Assembly: GCA_021203665.1 (NCBI GenBank)
Contig: JAJQAT010000242.1
Location: 1-9,983 of the forward strand
DNA from: Bacillota bacterium
Lineage (GTDB): Bacteria > Bacillota > Clostridia > UBA1381
Length of the DNA stretch: 9,983 bases
Reading direction: 5' to 3'
The number at the start of each line of letters is the position of its first letter. Position 1 is the first letter of the stretch. Below the pieces are notes generated by a model. It did no database searches. It saw only the letters and a list, made by a program, of their open reading frames with translations, and was not told the DNA's origin. The position numbers and the translations under genes are program-made. Below are positions 1 through 5,695 of the stretch, in pieces.

Positions 1-10
1 TGTTTTTTTA

Positions 11-40
11 TTGACTTTTATTGTATAATAAAATTATATT
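11..40 (+). promoter_or_regulatory. Probable sigma-A promoter for the zapA operon
   Basis: A TTGACT -35-like hexamer (11-16) is followed after 18 bases by TATATT (35-40), or after 17 bases by the overlapping TTATAT. The surroundings are strongly AT-rich and the zapA ATG lies 49 bases downstream, leaving a leader of roughly 40 bases. A perfect TATAAT at 24-29 is also present, but its expected -35 would fall at the very edge of the window (1-6) and is poor. Which -10 is used cannot be settled by eye. No upstream gene is visible, so this could alternatively be internal to a longer operon. Confidence 0.5.
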
Positions 41-88
41 GGAATTTTAGACAATATTTTAAAATAAATCTGAAACGGAGATGAAGTC

Positions 89-592
89 ATGGCAGTGAAC
101 AAAGTTACACTGACAATCAATTCGCGCCAATATACGGTGGTGGCGGAGGAAAGCACCGAGTATATTGAAAGACTGTGCAATCACATAAACGAAAAGGTGG
201 AAAATGTCATCAAGGGCGGTCAGAATATTATGGGGGAGCGTCCGGTGGTTCTTGCCGCGCTGAATATTTGCGATGAATATTTCAAAACAATCGAGGCGGG
301 TGAGCTGATTAAGGCGCAGATGCAGAAAACAACGGATAAAAATTTGAAGCTGCAGCAGGCTGTGAAAAAATTGAACAAGGAGCTTGACGAGGCAAAGAGC
401 GCGCAAATTTCCATAGACGAAACCGCGATTAAGGCGGAGGCCGCGGCGGCTAAAAACGACCTTGACGAGGCGAATAGTCAGATTAAATTTCTTGAGGGAC
501 ATATAAAATCCCTTGAGAACAAAATAACCGAGCTTGAAAAAAAATACGACGACCGTGAAAAGGAAGTCCTTGAAATGATTGAGAAAGGCTGA
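89..592 (+). CDS. zapA: Cell division protein ZapA with extended coiled-coil tail
   Basis: ZapA is a cytoplasmic Z-ring associated protein that crosslinks and stabilises FtsZ polymers at midcell. The first 66 or so residues match the ZapA fold: a short beta-hairpin (VTLTINSRQYTVVAE, 6-20), then a helix with YIERLCNHINEKV (25-37) and the segment RPVVLAALNICDEYF (51-65). Residues about 68-167 are almost entirely charged/Ala-rich heptad-like sequence, predicted to be a long coiled coil. At 167 aa it is longer than the better-known ZapA proteins of Escherichia coli and Bacillus subtilis (about 85-110 aa), and the extra length is all coiled coil. The ATG at 89 has GGAG at 77-80 with an 8-base spacer. 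Its TGA overlaps the next gene's first possible ATG by one base (TGATG), suggesting translational coupling. The family call is secure; function is inferred from the family. Confidence 0.9.
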   Translation: MAVNKVTLTINSRQYTVVAEESTEYIERLCNHINEKVENVIKGGQNIMGERPVVLAALNICDEYFKTIEAGELIKAQMQKTTDKNLKLQQAVKKLNKELDEAKSAQISIDETAIKAEAAAAKNDLDEANSQIKFLEGHIKSLENKITELEKKYDDREKEVLEMIEKG

Positions 593-2664
593 TGAGTATG
601 GAGCTTTTGGCGCCTGCGGGAGGTATGGCGTCGCTGCGCGCCGCGGTGCAGTCGGGCGCGGACGCGGTGTATTTGGGCGGAAGCGAGTTCAGCGCGAGAC
701 ACGGCGCGGAAAATTTCTCTGCCGGCGATATGAAAAAATGGGTGGATTATTGCCATATGTACGGCGTTGACGTTCACGTCGCCGTAAACACGCTTATTAA
801 GGAAAAGGAAATACCGCGCCTTATCGAGTATGTAAAGACGCTGAACAATATCGGCGCGGACGCGCTCATTGTGCAGGACATAGGCGCCGCCGAAATTATA
901 AAAAATACTGTACCGGATATGACGCTTCACGCGAGCACTCAAATGACCGTCACAAGCCTTGAGGGCGTAAAGTACCTTGAGGATATGGGATTTTCGAGAG
1001 TTGTTTTGGCGCGTGAGCTGTCGAAGGAGGAAATCGAGCATATATGCAAAAACGCGAAGGCTGAAATTGAGGTATTTGTTCACGGCGCGATATGTATGTG
1101 TTATTCCGGTCAGTGTCTTATGTCGAGCATTCTCGGCGGAAGAAGCGGCAACAGGGGCAGGTGTGCCCAGCCGTGCAGACTGCCGTACGAGCTGACGGAA
1201 AAGGGTAAATCGGTGTGCGGCGGCTACCTTTTAAGTCCCAAGGACATGGCGCTTATAAATGATTTGGGGACACTAAAAGAAATCGGAGTTGCCTCTCTTA
1301 AAATAGAGGGACGGTTAAAAAGAGCCGAGTATGTCGCCGCGGTTGTGGGAGTGTACAGAAAATATCTTGACACCGGAGGAACGGCGTCAAAGCGGGATAT
1401 GCAGGAGCTTTTGGACGCTTTTTCGCGAACCGGCTTTACGGACGGCTATTTTCGCGGCAATATAGGAAAAAATATGATGAGCCGCGATACTCCCGGGAAC
1501 AGCAGGGAAAATAAATTTACGGACGCGGCAAAAATGCGCACGTCGGAAAACGCGGATATAAGAAAGGTCCCCGTAAACATTATGGGGACACTAAAAGAAA
1601 ATTCGCCGCTTGAGGTTACGATGTACGATAATGACGGACATTACGCGTATGCCGAGGGGACACTAAAATCGGGAGCAGCTGTAAATAAACCGACAGACGA
1701 AAGGCGAATTAAAGAGCAGCTTTTAAAGCTCGGCGGCACGCCGTTTGAATGTGAGGAAATAAGCGTATCCGTTGACGACGGCATAACTCTGCCGATTAAG
1801 GAAATAAACGCGGTAAGGCGCGCGGCGGCGCGGACGCTTACAGAGGAAAGGCAGTCGCGTGAAATCGGCAGGACGATAAATTACGAGATACTGCGAACCA
1901 AGCGCGAGAGCGGCGGTGAAATTTTGCTTACGGCGGAGGTTTCAAACGAGGAGCAGCTCCGCGCGGCTATGGAGCGCGGGATAAAAAGAATTTATGCTCC
2001 GGCTGAAGCTTTGGGGACACTAAAACGGGGGACACTAAATCCCAACATCGAAATTATAGCAAAGGCGTCCGAAATTTTTCGAGAGGAAAATATACCAACT
2101 GACGCTGTGCTTGTTTCGTCGCCCGCCGCGGCGTATAAATACAAAAATAAAAGGATTTACGGCGATTTCAGGCTTAATGTGTTTAACTCAATGACCGCGC
2201 GGCATTTTTCGGATTTTGAATCGGTCACGCTGTCGCCGGAGCTGAATTTGCGCGAAATGGAGGAGTTAATCGGAGCGACATCGGCGAACATCGAGGTTAT
2301 AGGCTACGGGCGCATTCCGCTTATGATAATGAAAAATTGCCCGATAAAGGCGGCTCAAAGATGCCAAGGGGGCAAGATGGTATATAAGCTGCGCGACAGA
2401 AAAAATGAGGAATTTCCGATAGTTTGCTCCGCGAATTGCACCGCCAAGCTTTTGAACTCAAAGCCGATATTTATGGCGGATAAGCTTTCGGATTTGACAA
2501 AACTGAAAATAAACAGTATAAGATTGATATTTACTGTTGAAAAATTTTCTCAATGTGGTAAAATAATAGATGAGTACCGGCGCGCCCTGAACGGCGAAAA
2601 AATTGAGAATAATTTAGCCGAAAATACGTACACGAGAGGGCATTTTTACCGCGGGGTGCTGTAA
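592..2664 (+). CDS. U32 family peptidase (probable Fe-S RNA-modification enzyme)
   Basis: The opening MELLAPAGG, the signature EVFVHGAICMCYSGQCLMSS (159-178) and SLKIEGRLKRAEYVAAV (235-251) identify a U32 family protein. Cys168, Cys175, Cys191 and Cys195 form a cluster expected to bind an iron-sulfur centre. A second Cys set lies near the C terminus (Cys583, Cys591, Cys612, Cys616). Characterised E. coli relatives (RlhA, TrhP) hydroxylate a 23S rRNA cytidine or tRNA wobble uridine, so an RNA-modification role is more likely than proteolysis; the exact substrate cannot be told here. The middle (about 325-420) resembles the beta-rich accessory domain (DUF3656-like) of clostridial members. Two starts are possible: ATG 592 overlaps the zapA stop, while ATG 598 has better spacing (9 bases) from AAAGG at 584-588. 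Oddly, the gene carries five in-frame copies of GGGGACACTAAA, at codons 226, 332, 356, 475 and 480. Confidence 0.85.
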   Translation: MSMELLAPAGGMASLRAAVQSGADAVYLGGSEFSARHGAENFSAGDMKKWVDYCHMYGVDVHVAVNTLIKEKEIPRLIEYVKTLNNIGADALIVQDIGAAEIIKNTVPDMTLHASTQMTVTSLEGVKYLEDMGFSRVVLARELSKEEIEHICKNAKAEIEVFVHGAICMCYSGQCLMSSILGGRSGNRGRCAQPCRLPYELTEKGKSVCGGYLLSPKDMALINDLGTLKEIGVASLKIEGRLKRAEYVAAVVGVYRKYLDTGGTASKRDMQELLDAFSRTGFTDGYFRGNIGKNMMSRDTPGNSRENKFTDAAKMRTSENADIRKVPVNIMGTLKENSPLEVTMYDNDGHYAYAEGTLKSGAAVNKPTDERRIKEQLLKLGGTPFECEEISVSVDDGITLPIKEINAVRRAAARTLTEERQSREIGRTINYEILRTKRESGGEILLTAEVSNEEQLRAAMERGIKRIYAPAEALGTLKRGTLNPNIEIIAKASEIFREENIPTDAVLVSSPAAAYKYKNKRIYGDFRLNVFNSMTARHFSDFESVTLSPELNLREMEELIGATSANIEVIGYGRIPLMIMKNCPIKAAQRCQGGKMVYKLRDRKNEEFPIVCSANCTAKLLNSKPIFMADKLSDLTKLKINSIRLIFTVEKFSQCGKIIDEYRRALNGEKIENNLAENTYTRGHFYRGVL
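1266..1278 (+). repeat. GGGGACACTAAAA repeat, copy 1
   Basis: Exact 13-base match to copies 2, 3 and 4. It encodes Gly226-Thr-Leu-Lys229 of the U32 protein, just before the conserved SLKIEGR motif. The sequence on both sides is also shared with copy 2 (TGGGGACACTAAAAGAAA). Confidence 0.8.
1584..1596 (+). repeat. GGGGACACTAAAA repeat, copy 2
   Basis: Exact 13-base match, encoding Gly332-Thr-Leu-Lys335 in the accessory domain. It is preceded 11 bases upstream by GTCCCC (1567-1572), the inverse of its own GGGGAC. Confidence 0.8.
1656..1668 (+). repeat. GGGGACACTAAAA repeat, copy 3
   Basis: Exact 13-base match, encoding Gly356-Thr-Leu-Lys359. It lies 72 bases downstream of copy 2 in the same reading frame. 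Confidence 0.8.
2013..2025 (+). repeat. GGGGACACTAAAA repeat, copy 4
   Basis: Exact 13-base match, encoding Gly475-Thr-Leu-Lys478. It is followed after two bases by copy 5. Confidence 0.8.
2028..2039 (+). repeat. GGGGACACTAAA repeat, copy 5
   Basis: Exact 12-base match (the following base is T rather than A, and an extra G precedes it). It encodes Gly480-Thr-Leu-Asn483. Together with copy 4 it makes a near-tandem pair with a 15-base period. Confidence 0.78.
2537..2564 (+). promoter_or_regulatory. Candidate internal promoter upstream of maf-mreBCD
   Basis: TTGAAA (2537-2542), a 16-base spacer and TAAAAT (2559-2564), with TG at 2556-2557 giving an extended -10 (TGnTAAAAT). It lies inside the 3' end of the U32 gene in a stretch clearly richer in A/T than the coding sequence around it. 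If active it would start transcription near 2571 and feed maf, mreBCD, the PBP and minC independently of zapA. This is predicted from the motif alone. Confidence 0.35.
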
Positions 2665-2684
2665 GGCACAGAGCGCGGCGGAAT

Positions 2685-2688
2685 GGAG
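2685..2688 (+). promoter_or_regulatory. Ribosome binding site that decides the maf start
   Basis: GGAG lies 6 bases before ATG 2695, the ideal spacing. It overlaps the alternative ATG at 2683, which has only a poor site touching it. The 2695 start also gives the usual Maf N terminus (MTEFILASASPRR). Confidence 0.6.
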
Positions 2689-2694
2689 ATTGTA

Positions 2695-3285
2695 ATGACA
2701 GAATTTATACTTGCCTCGGCGTCGCCGAGGAGAAAAGAATTGCTTGAAATAATGGGACTTGATTTCAACGTCGTCGTTTCGGACGCGGACGAGAGCGCCG
2801 TGCCGAAGGATATACCCGCGCGGCTGTATGTGCAGGAGCTTGCGCTGCTCAAGGCGGCGGCAACGGCAAAGACTGTTCTTAAGAAAAAAAACGCGGTTAT
2901 AATTTCCGCCGATACGATTGTCACGCTTGACGGGGAAATACTCGGCAAGCCAAAGGACGAGGCGGACGCTTATGAAATGCTTTCCGCGCTCGGCGGACGC
3001 GTCCACGAGGTGTATACCGGCTATTGCGTCATGCGTATACGCGACGGAAAAACGGTGTGCAAAAGCGAAAAGACCGAGGTCGAGTTTAAGCCGCTTACGG
3101 ACGATAAAATACGTTCGTATATAAACACGCGCGAGCCGATGGATAAGGCGGGGGCGTACGGCATACAGGGCAAAGGCTCCATGCTGATTAACAGGATAAA
3201 CGGGGACTATTTTAATGTGGTCGGACTTCCGGTGAGCGCGCTCGCGGATACTCTGGAAGGCGAATTTGAGATTGATATTTTTTAA
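2695..3285 (+). CDS. maf: Maf family nucleotide pyrophosphatase
   Basis: Maf proteins are cytoplasmic nucleoside triphosphate pyrophosphatases. They hydrolyse dTTP/UTP or modified nucleotides to the monophosphate, and overexpression in B. subtilis blocks septum formation. The 196-residue protein has the family's usual length and motifs: ILASASPRRKELL (5-17), the SADTIV block (71-76) with its acidic Asp73, GKP (84-86), DKAGAYGIQG (150-159) and GDYFNVVGLP (170-179). The start at 2695 is preferred over ATG 2683 on ribosome-site spacing and homology. The gene begins 30 bases after the U32 stop and ends 17 bases before mreB. A radC gene is often found between maf and mreB in relatives but is not present here. 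Whether it is the dTTP/UTP subtype (YhdE-like) or the m7GTP subtype (YceF-like) is unresolved; the clostridial context favours the former. Confidence 0.92.
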   Translation: MTEFILASASPRRKELLEIMGLDFNVVVSDADESAVPKDIPARLYVQELALLKAAATAKTVLKKKNAVIISADTIVTLDGEILGKPKDEADAYEMLSALGGRVHEVYTGYCVMRIRDGKTVCKSEKTEVEFKPLTDDKIRSYINTREPMDKAGAYGIQGKGSMLINRINGDYFNVVGLPVSALADTLEGEFEIDIF

Positions 3286-3302
3286 AGGAGAAAGAAAAAC
3301 AG

Positions 3303-4304
3303 ATGGGAATTTTATCTAAGGATATAGGAATAGATTTGGGAACGGCTAACACTCTTGTTTACGTAAAGGGAAAGGGCATAGTGGTAAGAGAGCCGTCCGT
3401 GGTTGCGATAGATAAATATGAGGGCAAGGTGCTCGCGGTCGGAAACGCCGCTAACGATATGATAGGAAGAACTCCGGAAAATATAGTCGCGGTACGCCCG
3501 ATGAAGGACGGCGTTATCGCCGATTTTGATATAACGCAGGCTATGATTCGCGCGTTTATAAAGGAAGCGAACGTGAGCAATATATTTAAGCCGCGCGTGA
3601 TTGTCTGCATACCGTCGGGCATAACCGAGGTTGAAAGACGCGCGGTAGAGGAGGCTGTTATTCAGGCGGGCGCGAAAGCGGCGGCTCTTATCGAGGAGCC
3701 TATGGCGGCGGCGATAGGTGCCGGACTTCCCGTGAACGACGCCACCGGCAGTATGGTAGTGGATATAGGCGGCGGCACAACGGAGGTCGCGGTTATTTCT
3801 CTCGGGGGAATTGTCGCGTCAAAATCAATCAGAATCGCCGGCAACGCGCTTGACAGCGCCATAATAAATTACCTGAAAAAGGAACATAGGATAAATATAG
3901 GCGACAAAATGGCGGAGGAAATAAAGATTTCAATCGCGTCCGCGTACGAGGACGACGAGGAGGCGGTATACGAGGTAAGAGGACGCGATATGTCCACCGG
4001 ACTGCCCAAAACCGCGCAGATTAAGGAAAGCGAAATAAGAGAAGCGATAAGCGAGAACGTCGAGGAAATGATTGAGGCGATTAAGCTCACGCTTGAAAAC
4101 ACACCGCCGGAGCTTGCCGCGGACATTATGGAAAGAGGAATAACTCTTACCGGCGGCGGCGCGCTTATAAAGGGCTTGGACAAGCTTATCACGGAGGTAA
4201 CAAAAATTCCGACGCACGTCGCGGAATACCCGCTTGACTGTGTGGTTGTCGGAACGGGAAAAACTCTTGAAAATATTAAGGAATTACTTGAGGAATCGAA
4301 GTAA
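3303..4304 (+). CDS. mreB: Rod shape-determining protein MreB (actin homologue)
   Basis: MreB is a bacterial actin that forms membrane-bound filaments guiding lateral peptidoglycan synthesis. All nucleotide-binding motifs are intact: phosphate-1 loop DLGTANTLVYVKGKG (11-25), the hydrolysis-associated IEEPMAAAIGAG (130-141), phosphate-2 loop DIGGGTTEVAV (154-164) and the adenosine motif ITLTGGGALIKGL (280-292). The length of 333 aa is typical. AAAGGAG at 3284-3290 overlaps the maf stop, with a 12-base spacer, slightly long, before ATG 3303. The gene is followed by mreC, mreD and a PBP, the canonical elongasome order. Position directly before mreC favours MreB over the paralogues Mbl or MreBH, which usually lie elsewhere, but the sequence alone does not separate them. 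Confidence 0.96.
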   Translation: MGILSKDIGIDLGTANTLVYVKGKGIVVREPSVVAIDKYEGKVLAVGNAANDMIGRTPENIVAVRPMKDGVIADFDITQAMIRAFIKEANVSNIFKPRVIVCIPSGITEVERRAVEEAVIQAGAKAAALIEEPMAAAIGAGLPVNDATGSMVVDIGGGTTEVAVISLGGIVASKSIRIAGNALDSAIINYLKKEHRINIGDKMAEEIKISIASAYEDDEEAVYEVRGRDMSTGLPKTAQIKESEIREAISENVEEMIEAIKLTLENTPPELAADIMERGITLTGGGALIKGLDKLITEVTKIPTHVAEYPLDCVVVGTGKTLENIKELLEESK

Positions 4305-4331
4305 TATTTTATTTATCGAAAGGTTGAAAAG

Positions 4332-5156
4332 ATGTCATCATTTTTTAAGAAAAAGGGAGTGCGCGTGGCGGCAGTTGTAACCGCCGCCGTGCTTATATGC
4401 GCCGCCATAGCACATTTCGGCGGCAGTAATCCGGTGTCCTCGGTAATGCGGACAGTGTTTTCGCCGTTCCAAAACGGCGTCGCGTATATCGCGGACAAGG
4501 TTAGGGACACAACGGATTTTATACGCGAGATGAAAAGCTACAAGGATGAGAACGAGGAGCTTATAAGTGAAATTAACGAGCTGAAAAGACAGAACAGGGA
4601 TGTGACAAATTACCGCGAGGAGAACGAGAGATTAAAGGAGCTTCTTGAGCTGAGCGACAGCCTTGACAGTTATTCCACGGTCGCCGCGACGGTTATAGCG
4701 TACTCGTCGGACGGCAGATACGACACTATTCAGATAAGCAAGGGCTCTCTTGCGGGCGTTGCCGTGGGAAACGCGGTTATAACTCCCGACGGAGTTGTGG
4801 GCAAGGTTATAGAAACGGGTCCGACGTGGTCTGTGGTTTCAACCATACTTAACCCCGACAACGCTATGGGCGTCAGAGTTTCGAGAACCGGCGATGTTGC
4901 CGTGGTTGAGGGCGACAGCGAAATGTACAGCCAAAATTATTGTAAAATGACCTTTATAGACAAGGGCTCAAATTTGATAGTGGGCGATTTGCTTGAAACA
5001 TCCGGCTCGGGCGGAGTGTACCCCGCCGGACTTTCCGTCGGCGTTATACGCGAGATAAATTCGGACGCTATGGGAAATCTGAACTATGCCACAGTGGAGC
5101 CTATGGTTGATTTTGATAAGCTGTATGAGGTGCTTGTGATAAACGGAACCTATTAA
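4332..5156 (+). CDS. mreC: Rod shape-determining protein MreC
   Basis: MreC is a bitopic membrane protein whose extracytoplasmic domain activates the PBP2/RodA synthase and links it to MreB. The sequence shows a basic N terminus (KKKGVR), one transmembrane helix (about 11-28), a coiled coil (about 60-108) and a beta-barrel domain. The barrel includes VIAYSSDGRYDTIQISKGS (121-139), the GVVGKVIETGP loop (154-164) and a long C-terminal half ending in the family-typical DFDKLYEVLVI. Its 274 aa is normal for Bacillota. AAAGG at 4319-4323 sits 8 bases before the ATG. It starts 27 bases after mreB and ends 25 bases before mreD. Confidence 0.94.
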   Translation: MSSFFKKKGVRVAAVVTAAVLICAAIAHFGGSNPVSSVMRTVFSPFQNGVAYIADKVRDTTDFIREMKSYKDENEELISEINELKRQNRDVTNYREENERLKELLELSDSLDSYSTVAATVIAYSSDGRYDTIQISKGSLAGVAVGNAVITPDGVVGKVIETGPTWSVVSTILNPDNAMGVRVSRTGDVAVVEGDSEMYSQNYCKMTFIDKGSNLIVGDLLETSGSGGVYPAGLSVGVIREINSDAMGNLNYATVEPMVDFDKLYEVLVINGTY

Positions 5157-5181
5157 AACGAGTCGGCAAAAGGAGATTAAC

Positions 5182-5682
5182 GTGAGAAATTTTAAGGTAT
5201 TTCTTTGGATATTTATTGTGTTTCTTATTCAGACGGTTATACTTGCGCGCGCGCATATTTTCGGCGCGGCGGCGTCGGCTGTTATGGCGTATGTTGTATG
5301 CGTTATGATATTGGAGGACGAGTTTAAAAACGCCGTTACGATAAGCATAATATGCGCCGCCGCTATGGGCGCCTTGGGCGGCAGGAGCTTTGCCGCGGTC
5401 ATGCTGTTTTACACGTACAGCTCGATAATTGTTTTTTCACTCAGAAAAAAGCCGGTATACGCGGGCAATTTCGCAAAGGCGCTTTTGTGGACGTTCGCGC
5501 TGTCGGCGGTGTCGGAGATATTGTTTTACGCGGCGGAAAATATGTCCGTCAGCACGGCGATGCTTTTGAACAACGCCTTGCCGACAGCCGTTATCAATAC
5601 GGTTTTGGCGGCGGTGATTTACCCGATATTGAAAAAGACAATGTACAAAGAGGAAAAGAAGAAAACGCTTTTGATAGCCTAA
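5182..5682 (+). CDS. mreD: Rod shape-determining protein MreD
   Basis: MreD is a small polytopic inner-membrane protein of the elongasome. The 166-residue product is highly hydrophobic, with about six predicted helices (roughly 5-22, 25-44, 50-66, 69-86, 97-117, 126-150), and a basic cytoplasmic tail (KKTMYKEEKKK). MreD sequences are poorly conserved, so the call rests on topology, size and position between mreC and a class B PBP. Translation starts at GTG 5182, with AAAGGAG at 5169-5175 and a 6-base spacer. The TAA stop overlaps the ribosome site of the next gene (AAGGAG, 5681-5686), which suggests coupled translation of mreD and the PBP. Confidence 0.9.
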   Translation: MRNFKVFLWIFIVFLIQTVILARAHIFGAAASAVMAYVVCVMILEDEFKNAVTISIICAAAMGALGGRSFAAVMLFYTYSSIIVFSLRKKPVYAGNFAKALLWTFALSAVSEILFYAAENMSVSTAMLLNNALPTAVINTVLAAVIYPILKKTMYKEEKKKTLLIA

Positions 5683-5695
5683 GGAGAATGTGTAA

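Noticed and set aside
24..29. Perfect TATAAT near the window start as the zapA -10
   Set aside because: Its -35 would fall at bases 1-6, which match poorly. The TTGACT at 11-16 pairs better with the later TATATT. It is kept only as an alternative.
486..546. Repeated CTTGAG/CTTGAA words in zapA
   Set aside because: They encode Leu-Glu steps of coiled-coil heptads; the repetition is at the protein level.
478..1083. Long antisense open frame of about 200 codons opposite zapA and the U32 gene
   Set aside because: It is Arg/His-rich with no recognisable domain or ribosome site, and lies opposite two clearly real genes. It is a shadow of their codon pattern.
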